From NCBI GenBank assembly GCA_040758255.1, contig JBFLVX010000012.1, positions 1 to 28,515 of the forward strand: a stretch of 28,515 nt of DNA. Direction: 5' to 3'. This document shows, one piece after another, positions 1-6,820 of the stretch. Source of the stretch: JACRPZ01 sp040758255. Lineage in GTDB: Bacteria; Nitrospirota; Thermodesulfovibrionia; UBA6902. The position numbers and the translations under genes were made by a program. The notes below the pieces were generated by a model, which saw only the letters and a list, made by a program, of their open reading frames with translations, made no database searches and was not told the DNA's origin. The first letter of the stretch is position 1; every line of letters starts with the position of its first letter.

Positions 1-337
1 CCGCTATCATCTGATACTCGATGACGTTCCCCGCCGACTTTCTGCGCAGCGAAGTCCTTCGCTCCAGAAGCGCGTGGACCACCCCAAAGCCGCCGCCTGG
101 CTGCTTCTCTACGCACACCCAGTCGCCCACGCAGGGCAGCTCATGGGACAGGCGATGGCGGTGCAGATAGCTGCCGGCCAGCTTTGCTCTGAAAGGGCCT
201 GTCTGGTCTACGAGTAATAACAGATCACGATCGACAGCCGCAACGCGGGCGATAGAATCCGTTGGTTTGCATTCTACTCTTTGCCCGAACCATTCGCTCC
301 AGCCCAATTCATTTAATTCACAATGCTGATATTTCAT
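1..337 (-). CDS. rsgA: Ribosome small-subunit-dependent GTPase A, 5' part (3' end outside window)
   Basis: The minus strand reads from ATG at 337-335 through 112 codons to the window edge without a stop. The protein begins MKYQHCELNELGWSEWF, has the N-terminal OB-fold pattern of RsgA/YjeQ (VAAVDRDLLLLVD, then LPCVGDWV), and reaches the family hallmark LLERRTSLRRKSAG that precedes the circularly permuted GTPase domain. RsgA is a late assembly factor that checks 30S subunit maturation and releases with GTP hydrolysis; the G motifs and the zinc knuckle lie beyond the window. A short purine run (ACGAGATA) precedes the ATG. The sequence is much richer in G+C than the rest of the window (41 of 60 bases at 61-120), so it may have come in by transfer. 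Identification is firm for the part seen; whether the gene is intact cannot be judged. Confidence 0.9.
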   Translation of the reverse strand, partial: MKYQHCELNELGWSEWFGQRVECKPTDSIARVAAVDRDLLLLVDQTGPFRAKLAGSYLHRHRLSHELPCVGDWVCVEKQPGGGFGVVHALLERRTSLRRKSAGNVIEYQMIA

Positions 338-374
338 TTATCTCGTTTATCGAATTTCACAACCTTATTACTTT

Positions 375-405
375 GCATAACGCCGCTGGATTGGTTTGTT
401 AGCCC
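375..405 (-). repeat. attC-like half-site 3' of the HNH-repeat gene (possible relic)
   Basis: Just downstream of the HNH-repeat gene the minus strand reads GGGCTAAC, then AAACCAATCCAGCGG, then CGTTATGC. GGGCTAAC resembles the RYYYAAC core of an integron attC site and GTTATGC the GTTRRRY core. The exact complement, TGTTAGCCC, lies just before the gene's start codon (minus strand, 1278-1270). That is the arrangement expected at the two ends of a gene cassette. The second inner stem arm of a working attC is missing, so this would at best be a truncated, inactive site. No integrase gene is nearby. The match is suggestive only. Confidence 0.3.
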
Positions 406-419
406 CGCTTTTTCTTTTT

Positions 420-1256
420 TCATTTTGAAGACAGCTTTCGGAGTTCGGACTTAAGCTCCAGCACCTCAAGCGGCGATTCCGCCCAATCGTGCAGCCAGCA
501 TACAATGAGATCGCATTGTTCCGGGTCATGACCGTGTTCGTTGAAATTTGAGCTCTTATACTCGAATTCGATACGGACATGCTCCCAAGTGGTGCCGTTT
601 AGCGATGTGCATCTTTTACCCTCTGAATCAGGGAAGTCGGTTCTGACGCTCTCTATTAGAAAACCAAGTTCACGGCTAACCATTCCGAACAGATAAACAA
701 CGCCTTGCTCGTTTATTGGCGCATAACGTAAGCCGCGAAAATCGATTGGTTCGCCAAAAAGAAGCCGGCGTGACGGCGCTTTAGCTTTCGGCTTATGGGT
801 TTCTGGAATCACGAGCGGTTTTGTAACATGGGCTCCGGCCGACACTTCCGATCCCGGCGCAGATGACGGAACATTGTCTGGAAATCGCCTCTCGAATTCA
901 ACCAGAGCTTTAGCAACCGAGCCCCATCTGACACGGTAAGGTCTTGGACTATATGTGCCGTTTGAGCTTATCGTAGCTTCCGTTGGTCGCCTGCCCTGTT
1001 CTTGCCATAATCGTCCCAGATCCTTCAACAAGATGTCATCATCAATTTTCTGGTATCCGGACACTGGGATATTAATGGGGTTTGGCGTAAGACCAGCGGC
1101 TTGAACAGCTTTGTTGAATGTCCCGAAATAATATCTGAGCTTTGAATCTGATATCTTGCTGTTTCTTTTGAATACACGTTGAGTAAGCGGTTCCGGCGCA
1201 ACATGATTTGACACTCGTATGATTTCCGAAATTATTTCTGATTTTGCATCCGTCAT
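420..1256 (-). CDS. Protein with homing-endonuclease-associated repeats and nuclease-like C-terminus
   Basis: A 278-residue protein. Two copies of the homing-endonuclease-associated (HNH-associated) DNA-binding repeat lie at about residues 7-58 (ending YYFGTFNKAVQAAGL) and 66-122 (ending WGSVAKALVEFERRF). A Pro/Ala/Ser/Lys linker follows at about 125-165. The C-terminal part has VVYLFGMVSRELGF near 186-199, IEFEYKS near 229-235, HGHDPEQCDLIVCW near 241-254 and LEVLELKS near 263-270. The D...E-x-K order is compatible with a PD-(D/E)xK-type nuclease fold, but this is inferred from pattern. The ATG at 1256 is preferred over one 27 bases upstream because AAGGA sits 8 bases before it. A promoter with a perfect -35 lies upstream. 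The gene stands alone, is flanked by a 9-bp inverted repeat and looks accessory. The substrate and role are unknown; a modification- or mobile-element-related nuclease is possible. Confidence 0.75.
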   Translation of the reverse strand: MTDAKSEIISEIIRVSNHVAPEPLTQRVFKRNSKISDSKLRYYFGTFNKAVQAAGLTPNPINIPVSGYQKIDDDILLKDLGRLWQEQGRRPTEATISSNGTYSPRPYRVRWGSVAKALVEFERRFPDNVPSSAPGSEVSAGAHVTKPLVIPETHKPKAKAPSRRLLFGEPIDFRGLRYAPINEQGVVYLFGMVSRELGFLIESVRTDFPDSEGKRCTSLNGTTWEHVRIEFEYKSSNFNEHGHDPEQCDLIVCWLHDWAESPLEVLELKSELRKLSSK

Positions 1257-1310
1257 GTCATTTTCCTTAGGGCTAACATTCATTTTTATGTTTATTCTGC
1301 ATTTTGATAA

Positions 1311-1340
1311 AGTTTATTCCTTGCCTTATTATTATGTCAA
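1311..1340 (-). promoter_or_regulatory. Sigma-70-type promoter for the HNH-repeat gene
   Basis: On the minus strand TTGACA (1340-1335) and TAAACT (1316-1311) are separated by 18 bases. The -35 is a perfect consensus and the -10 matches four of six. Transcription would begin near 1304, leaving a leader of about 50 bases that contains the TTAGCCC core and the AAGGA ribosome site before the ATG at 1256. Confidence 0.6.
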
Positions 1341-1371
1341 GCAAAATTGGCAGAAAACTGGGGTGTTTGCC

Positions 1372-1400
1372 TTGTTTGAGAAGAGTTACTGCGGTATAAT
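1372..1400 (+). promoter_or_regulatory. Candidate sigma-70 promoter for the MurC/Mpl-like gene
   Basis: TTGTTT (1372-1377) and a perfect TATAAT (1395-1400) are spaced by 17 bases on the plus strand, divergent from the promoter of the HNH-repeat gene. Transcription would begin near 1407 and give a leader of about 230 bases carrying two clear hairpins before the TTG start at 1639. The -10 lies inside one arm of a longer inverted repeat (1389-1398 with 1527-1536). Confidence 0.45.
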
Positions 1401-1536
1401 GATGCATGAAAAGCGAGTGTTTACTCCGTGGTCTCTGTCACGGAGTATAACGAGCGAATGTAATAATAAAATTCATTGCATTAGATTTCCTGTGGTTTTA
1501 TCACAGGGAAGATCAATATTTATTAATATACCGCAG
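1389..1536 (+). repeat. Nested inverted repeats in the leader of the MurC/Mpl-like gene
   Basis: This is part of the only stretch over 300 bases without a firm gene (1257-1638). CTGCGGTATA (1389-1398) is exactly complementary to TATACCGCAG (1527-1536). Between them lie a hairpin ACTCCGTG/CACGGAGT (1423-1430 with 1439-1446, 8-base loop) and a hairpin CCTGTG/CACAGG (1489-1494 with 1502-1507, 7-base loop). CTGCGGTA recurs at 1597-1604. I could not match the layout to a known riboswitch. It may be a structured leader or a degenerate intergenic repeat. Confidence 0.45.
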
Positions 1537-1547
1537 CGGCATAATTT

Positions 1548-1634
1548 ATGAAAAGCAATAATCTGACGGATTTTAACGTCTACCTTGCTTTGAAATCTGC
1601 GGTAAACAAATGCCTGAAGAACAATAATAGTTAA
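1548..1634 (+). CDS. Possible 28-residue leader peptide
   Basis: An ATG at 1548 opens 28 codons (MKSNNLTDF..., ending LKNNNS) and stops at TAA 1632-1634, four bases before the TTG start of the next gene. There is no convincing ribosome site upstream (CAGCGGCATAATTT). The close spacing would allow translational coupling with the weakly initiated TTG gene, the main reason to list it. It could as well be chance; nothing in the peptide is recognisable. Confidence 0.2.
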   Translation: MKSNNLTDFNVYLALKSAVNKCLKNNNS

Positions 1635-1638
1635 GCAA

Positions 1639-3000
1639 TTGAAAAACGGTAAATTAAAAATATTCTTTTCCGGCATAGGCGGGAGCGGGGTTTCGGCTAT
1701 TGCTGGTTTTATGGCTGATAAGGGTCATATTATTTCGGGTTCGGACAGGCTGTTTGATAAGAACCCTGATCATCCGCTCAAAAAGACGCTTCAATTAAAA
1801 GGCATTAATATCTTTCCGCAGGACGGAAGCGGCATTGATGATACTTTTGATCTTGCGGTATTCAGCACGGCTGTTGAACATGATCAACCGGAATTTATAA
1901 GAACAACATCACTTGGAATTCCTGTCAAGACAAGGCCTGAATTTCTCTCAGAATTATCAGCTTCATTTAAGACAATAGCTGTCTCAGGCACAAGCGGCAA
2001 ATCAACTGCTTCGGGACTCCTTGCCTTTCTTATGAAGGAACTCGGATTCAGTCCTAACTTCATCGGAGGCGGACGGGTGAAGCAGTTCAAGTCATCATCA
2101 AATCAGGGCAATTATCTCACAGGAGATTCTCAGTACCTCATAATCGAGGCGTGCGAGTCTGACGGCACCATCGTTAACTACAAACCGGAGCATTCGATCA
2201 TACTAAATCTTGCCCTTGATCACCACACGATAGACAAGACCGCAGACATGTTTCGGGAATTAATAAATAATACATCGGGGATGGTGATATTGAATGCTGA
2301 TGATGAGAACCTTGGCATGGTAACCGGTGGAGATACTATTACTTTTTCAATAGAGAAGCCGTCAGAATATAGAGCGCATGACATACGTTATATGCACTTC
2401 AGCACTGATTTTTCACTGAACAAAATAAGGTTCAGCTTATCTCTTCCCGGCAGGCATAATCTTCTTAACGCGCTTTCATGTATTGCCCTGCTTTCAGAAT
2501 TTAAAATTCCATTAGAGCGGATTGCCGAAGTATTGCCGAAATTTAGAGGGATAGAGAGACGCTTTGACATTTACCTGAATGACGAGCACGGACTTGTAAT
2601 TGACGATTACGCGCATAACCCTCATAAAATATATTCACTCATGCAGACTGTTCAAAAGATAAGAGAGAATATCTGTTATATATTCCAGCCGCACGGATAT
2701 GCTCCAACTTTGATGATGAAGGATGAATATATAGATGTATTTGCAAAAAACCTGCGCACGTCAGACCATCTGATTCTTTTGCCGATCTTTTACGCTGGCG
2801 GGACTGTGAGTAAAGAAATATCGAGTCATGACCTTGCCTACGGCATTAAGGCAAGAGGAGGCTCTGTGGAAGTTGTTATGGCGAGAGAAGATATTTTAAA
2901 GAGACTTCATGAATACAAGAACTACGTAATCTTTGGCGCGCGCGATGAAACACTTGCGGATTTCGCGAAAGAGATAGCAGATATACGGAAAATGCTATAA
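1639..3000 (+). CDS. Mur ligase family protein, MurC/Mpl-like
   Basis: A 453-residue three-domain Mur ligase, the cytoplasmic enzyme type that joins an amino acid or peptide to UDP-MurNAc using ATP. The N-terminal Rossmann domain has the MurC-type FFSGIGGSGVSAIAGFM near residues 9-25. The ATP loop is GTSGKST at 117-123, where most relatives have GTHGKT or GTNGKT. IIEACESDGT (168-177) carries the metal-site Glu, LPGRHNLLNAL is at 269-279 and DDYAHNPHKI at 322-331. The C-terminal FQPHGYAPT resembles MurC FQPHRYTRT. A MurC would add L-Ala; an Mpl would reattach recycled tripeptide. The gene is not in a cell-wall cluster, so it is more likely a second, recycling or paralogous ligase than the essential MurC. 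The TTG start is the only acceptable one after the in-frame TGA at 1615, and it lacks a good ribosome site. Confidence 0.8.
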   Translation: MKNGKLKIFFSGIGGSGVSAIAGFMADKGHIISGSDRLFDKNPDHPLKKTLQLKGINIFPQDGSGIDDTFDLAVFSTAVEHDQPEFIRTTSLGIPVKTRPEFLSELSASFKTIAVSGTSGKSTASGLLAFLMKELGFSPNFIGGGRVKQFKSSSNQGNYLTGDSQYLIIEACESDGTIVNYKPEHSIILNLALDHHTIDKTADMFRELINNTSGMVILNADDENLGMVTGGDTITFSIEKPSEYRAHDIRYMHFSTDFSLNKIRFSLSLPGRHNLLNALSCIALLSEFKIPLERIAEVLPKFRGIERRFDIYLNDEHGLVIDDYAHNPHKIYSLMQTVQKIRENICYIFQPHGYAPTLMMKDEYIDVFAKNLRTSDHLILLPIFYAGGTVSKEISSHDLAYGIKARGGSVEVVMAREDILKRLHEYKNYVIFGARDETLADFAKEIADIRKML

Positions 3001-3021
3001 TTTCTTCCAAGAAAAAATAAG

Positions 3022-3100
3022 AACTTAGAACTAAAAACTTAGAACTGAGAAGTAAAGAAAAACCTCATAGTTCTTAGTTCCCACTTCTTACTTCTTAGTT
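3022..3100. repeat. Long imperfect hairpin of 'TTAGAACT'-type words
   Basis: Between the Mur ligase and acyltransferase genes, 3022-3054 and 3068-3100 form two 33-base arms that match as inverted repeats at 25 of 33 positions, with a 13-base loop. Both arms are built from repeats of AACTTAGAACT and AGAAGTA. The same word family recurs at 11890-11923. The structure could terminate or attenuate transcription between the two genes, but it has no U-run, and its low-complexity make-up suggests a degenerate dispersed intergenic repeat. Confidence 0.65.
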
Positions 3101-3110
3101 ATAGAAGTCA

Positions 3111-3926
3111 GTGGCTAAAGGAGTATCAGCCAATACAATGAAAAGAATGCTGGACATGAGTCCGGAATATAAAACGAAAGAGCGAAGAATATCGCTTTTT
3201 TCAAAGGCATTTCCTACAGTCAGTTTCTACTGTAAGGCAATAATCATAATTTACAAAACGAGTCGTATTGCCAAGCGCAACATGCACGGCAGAGTTGAAT
3301 GGTCAGAAAGCAGTCAGGAAATTCTCCACGCGATAGAGAGTGTAGGAGTTAAGATTGAGATGATAGGGATCGAGCATGTCAAAGAAGTGGAAGGATCCTG
3401 TATATTTGTTGCCAATCATATGAGCACGCTTGAAACTCTGCTCCTTCCGGTCATGCTTCTTCCGTTTAAGGATATAATATTCATAATCAAAGAGAGCCTT
3501 GTGAAGTACCCTGTATTCAGGCATGTGATGATCTCAACAAACCCGATAGTATTAGGCAGGACAAACGCGCGCGAAGACCTGATAACGGTCTTAAAAGAAG
3601 GCGAGCAGAAACTGAAGCAAGGCAAATCCATTGTCGTATTTCCGCAGACTACGAGGTCAATCACTTTTGAGCCTGAAAAATTCAATACTATAGGTGTGAA
3701 GCTCGCGAAGAGAGTAGGCGTACCCGTAATTCCAATAGCGTTAAAGACAGACGCATGGGGTTATGGAAAGATATTTAAAGACTTCGGCAGAATAGATCCG
3801 TCGCTCACTGTGCGTTTTGCATTCGGAGAACCTCTCATGGTCAAAGATAGAGGCACGGAGGAGCATAATAAGATAATAGAGTTTATTGAGAATCATTTAA
3901 AAGAATGGAGAGAACAAAGAACTTAG
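3111..3926 (+). CDS. Lysophospholipid acyltransferase family protein (PlsC-like, variant motifs)
   Basis: A 271-residue member of the PlsC/LPLAT superfamily, membrane-associated enzymes that move an acyl chain onto lysophosphatidic acid or a related acceptor. Block I reads ANHMSTLET near residues 100-108, so the usual HX4D is HX4E. Block III reads FPQTTRS near 178-184 in place of FPEGTRS. Block IV is VPVIPIAL near 204-211. Both changes conserve the layout and are surrounded by intact family sequence, so this looks like a distinct subfamily rather than decay. A hydrophobic stretch near 36-48 could anchor it. The GTG start is one choice; ATG codons at residues 10, 13 and 16 are alternatives, with AAAGGAG lying 15 bases before the first. 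The aconitase gene begins 13 bases after the stop, so the two are probably co-transcribed. The acceptor is unknown. Confidence 0.8.
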   Translation: MAKGVSANTMKRMLDMSPEYKTKERRISLFSKAFPTVSFYCKAIIIIYKTSRIAKRNMHGRVEWSESSQEILHAIESVGVKIEMIGIEHVKEVEGSCIFVANHMSTLETLLLPVMLLPFKDIIFIIKESLVKYPVFRHVMISTNPIVLGRTNAREDLITVLKEGEQKLKQGKSIVVFPQTTRSITFEPEKFNTIGVKLAKRVGVPVIPIALKTDAWGYGKIFKDFGRIDPSLTVRFAFGEPLMVKDRGTEEHNKIIEFIENHLKEWREQRT

Positions 3927-3939
3927 GAAGGGGAATTAT

Positions 3940-6657
3940 ATGGAGAGATTTGGTTCAAAAGGGATAATTGAAGTTGAAGGAAAGAGATACACGATCTTTA
4001 GATTAAAAAAGCTTGAAGAAAAAGGGATCGCAAATATCTCCCGATTGCCCTTCAGCATCAGAGTGCTTGTTGAGAATCTGCTCAGGAATATGGACGGAAG
4101 CACGATCAGCGAAGCGGACGTGAGAGAGATAGCGAACTGGAAGAGAAGATACGATGAACTGAAGGAGATCGCGTATTATCCGTCAAGGGTTATTTTGCAG
4201 GACTTCACAGGCGTGCCGTGTGTTGTTGATCTTGCCGCCATGAGAGACGCGATGGCTGAACTTGGCGGAGATCCCATGAAGATCAATCCGCTTGTGCCTG
4301 TTGATCTCATTATTGACCATTCTGTTCAGGTGGACCACTACGGGGCATCTGACGCCGTGACGAAGAATATGGATATTGAATATGAACGGAACATTGAAAG
4401 ATACACGCTCCTGAAATGGGCGCAGAAGTCTTTCAAGAACATGAGGGTCTTTCCACCCGGGGCAGGGATAATTCATCAGGTAAACCTTGAGCATATATCT
4501 AATGCCGTTATGACTGAAGAGAGGGACGGCAAATTTACGGCTTTCCCGGATACTGTCATAGGCACTGACTCGCATACTACAATGATAGACGGCCTCGGAG
4601 TTCTTGGATGGGGAGTGGGCGGCATTGAGGCTGAGGCTGTTATGTTGGGACAACCTTATTATATGACTATCCCTGAAGTCATAGGCGTCAGGCTTTCGGG
4701 CGCTCTTTCTGAGAATGTAACAGCAACCGATCTTGTGCTTGCAATAACCGAATTTCTCAGGAAGCATAAGGTGGTCGGCAAGTTCGTGGAATTTTTCGGT
4801 CAAGGTGTCAAGAACATGTCTCTTGCTGACAGGGCGATGATTGCGAATATGGCGCCTGAATACGGAGCAACAACCGGCTTCTTTCCCGTTGATGAAGAGA
4901 CGATCGCCTATCTCAGGCTGACCGGCCGCGGAGATGCCGCGCTGCTGGCGGAGGCATATTCAAAAGAGCAGGGGCTATTCTATTACGGAAACGAGGAGCC
5001 TGAATATTCGGAAGTTCTTGAATTCGACATATCAAAAGTCGTCCCGTCATTAGCCGGTCCTTCAAGGCCGCAGGACAGAATACCCCTGAATGAACTTAAG
5101 AAGAACATATCAGCATTTATAGCGTCAAGCAGGGAGAAATCTTCTTCTTCCTACAATGAGGCATGGCATAACGAGGGCGGTGGATGCAAGTCTCCGGCTC
5201 CAAGAGAGACCGTAATCAATATTGACTCGCAAGAAATAAAACTGAGGGACGGCGCTCTTGCCATAGCGGCAATTACATCATGCACCAGCACATCAAATCC
5301 TTCGGTGATGATTGGAGCGGGGCTATTAGCAAAGAAGGCTGCGGCGAAGGGGCTAACCGTAAGCCCTCATGTCAAGACATCGCTTGCGCCCGGCTCCGGT
5401 GTTGTGGAAGAGTACCTCCAGAAGTCCGGGCTCCTTACGCATCTTGAGTCTCTCGGTTTTTACACTGTCGGTTTCGGATGCACAACATGCATAGGGAACA
5501 GCGGGCCGCTTCATCCTGAGATTGAGAGAGCTGCAAAGGAAAAGGGCTTAATCCTGACTTCAGTCTTGTCGGGCAACAGAAACTTTGAGGCGAGAATTCA
5601 TCAGAGCGTCAAGGCGAATTACCTCGCGTCGCCGGCTCTTGTTGTTGCTTTGGCGATTGCGGGAAGAGTGGATATTGATCTGACAAAAGAGCCGCTTGGC
5701 ATGGACAAGGATAAGAATCCCGTATATTTAAAAGATATCTGGCCTTCAAGAGACGAGATAAATAATATGATGAATTCTCTGTTAACAACAGCAATGTTCA
5801 CTCAAAAATACGCCTCCGCGCTTGACGGGGATAAACACTGGCAGTCGCTCCTCGCGCCTTCAGGCAGCGCGTTCAAATGGGATGAAGATTCAACGTATAT
5901 AAAGAAGCCGCCATTCTTTATCGGCTTCAACCCTGAACCTAAAGCGCAGGGCGAGATTAAGAATGCAAGGGCGCTGCTTGTTCTCGGAGATTCCGTGACA
6001 ACCGATCATATATCTCCGGCAGGCTCTATCCCGAAAGATTATCCGGCAGGACAATATCTTTTCGAACATGGCGTCGTTCAGAAAGACTTTAATACATACG
6101 GCTCACGGAGGGGCAATCATGAGGTGATGATGAGAGGGACATTTGCCAATGTGAGGATAAAGAACAAGCTTGCAGCAAGAGAAGGCGGCTACACGCTTAA
6201 GCTGCCTGAAGAGGCAGAGCGTTTTATTTTTGATGCGGCAATGAGCTACATGGGGGAGGGTGTGCCTCTTGTTGTGCTTGCTGGAAGTGAGTACGGCACA
6301 GGTTCATCAAGGGACTGGGCTGCAAAGGGAACGCACCTCTTCGGCGTAAAGGCTGTTATCGCAGGCTCTTATGAGAGGATACACAGGAGCAACCTTGTAG
6401 GCATGGGCGTTCTTCCGCTCACATTTCGTCAGGGGGAGAGCTGGCAGTCGCTGGGATTGGCCGGCAAAGAAAAATTTTCAATTAACGGGATTGCGGACAT
6501 AACACCGGGCAAAGTCCTTAATGTTGAGGCTGTCAAAGAAGACGGAGCTATTGTAAATTTCGAGGTAACCGCGAGGCTTGATACAGGCGTTGAGGTTGAA
6601 TACTTCAAACACGGTGGTATCATGCCGTATGTTTTGAGAAAGCTGGCAAAACAATAA
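3940..6657 (+). CDS. acnA: Aconitate hydratase (AcnA/IRP1 type)
   Basis: A 905-residue cytoplasmic 4Fe-4S enzyme that interconverts citrate and isocitrate through cis-aconitate. The family hallmarks are in order: TDSHTTMIDGLGVLGWGVGG at 209-228, TSCTSTSNPSVMIGAG at 446-461, GFGCTTCIGNSGPL at 511-524, LGDSVTTDHISPAG in the C-terminal half, and the swivel-domain motif GSEYGTGSSRDWAAKG. The three cluster ligands are C448, C514 and C517. Length fits AcnA (about 890-900), with a modest insert near 395-425. The ATG at 3940 has a strong ribosome site (AGGAAGGGG) six bases upstream. It follows the acyltransferase gene by 13 bases, and no separate promoter is evident. This points to a complete or partial citric-acid cycle. 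Confidence 0.97.
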   Translation: MERFGSKGIIEVEGKRYTIFRLKKLEEKGIANISRLPFSIRVLVENLLRNMDGSTISEADVREIANWKRRYDELKEIAYYPSRVILQDFTGVPCVVDLAAMRDAMAELGGDPMKINPLVPVDLIIDHSVQVDHYGASDAVTKNMDIEYERNIERYTLLKWAQKSFKNMRVFPPGAGIIHQVNLEHISNAVMTEERDGKFTAFPDTVIGTDSHTTMIDGLGVLGWGVGGIEAEAVMLGQPYYMTIPEVIGVRLSGALSENVTATDLVLAITEFLRKHKVVGKFVEFFGQGVKNMSLADRAMIANMAPEYGATTGFFPVDEETIAYLRLTGRGDAALLAEAYSKEQGLFYYGNEEPEYSEVLEFDISKVVPSLAGPSRPQDRIPLNELKKNISAFIASSREKSSSSYNEAWHNEGGGCKSPAPRETVINIDSQEIKLRDGALAIAAITSCTSTSNPSVMIGAGLLAKKAAAKGLTVSPHVKTSLAPGSGVVEEYLQKSGLLTHLESLGFYTVGFGCTTCIGNSGPLHPEIERAAKEKGLILTSVLSGNRNFEARIHQSVKANYLASPALVVALAIAGRVDIDLTKEPLGMDKDKNPVYLKDIWPSRDEINNMMNSLLTTAMFTQKYASALDGDKHWQSLLAPSGSAFKWDEDSTYIKKPPFFIGFNPEPKAQGEIKNARALLVLGDSVTTDHISPAGSIPKDYPAGQYLFEHGVVQKDFNTYGSRRGNHEVMMRGTFANVRIKNKLAAREGGYTLKLPEEAERFIFDAAMSYMGEGVPLVVLAGSEYGTGSSRDWAAKGTHLFGVKAVIAGSYERIHRSNLVGMGVLPLTFRQGESWQSLGLAGKEKFSINGIADITPGKVLNVEAVKEDGAIVNFEVTARLDTGVEVEYFKHGGIMPYVLRKLAKQ

Positions 6658-6714
6658 ATCACAATTTTGGACTTTTTTAAAAAAGATTTCTGGTCTTCTT
6701 ATGGTGGATTCGAA

Positions 6715-6730
6715 TGTGTGATTTCACACA
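6715..6730. promoter_or_regulatory. Perfect 7-2-7 palindrome, candidate operator
   Basis: TGTGTGA-TT-TCACACA is a perfect inverted repeat about 90 bases before the ATG at 6821 and 58 bases after the aconitase stop. Its half-site recalls CRP/FNR-family operators, but the centre is too short for the classical TGTGA-N6-TCACA. It has no U-run, so a terminator is unlikely. A 14-base A/T palindrome lies at 6672-6685. Confidence 0.4.
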
Positions 6731-6820
6731 GCATATGGGATAAAACGTCTGTGAGCGTTGAATTAGGCGTAGATTTTCTTATTTTTTTCTTGGTATATTA
6801 ATTGCATAAGGATATTTGTT

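Noticed and set aside
1389..1536. A known riboswitch (c-di-GMP, cobalamin or TPP) ahead of the Mur ligase gene
   Set aside because: None of the conserved core sequences of those classes is present, and the -10 element lies inside the outer stem.
4183..4803. A 206-codon open frame on the minus strand inside the aconitase gene
   Set aside because: It is antisense to highly conserved AcnA sequence, with no ribosome site and no family resemblance; it is a by-product of codon bias.
6672..6685. CTTTTTTAAAAAAG as an aconitase terminator
   Set aside because: A pure A/T palindrome without a G/C stem is a poor intrinsic terminator; position alone is not enough.
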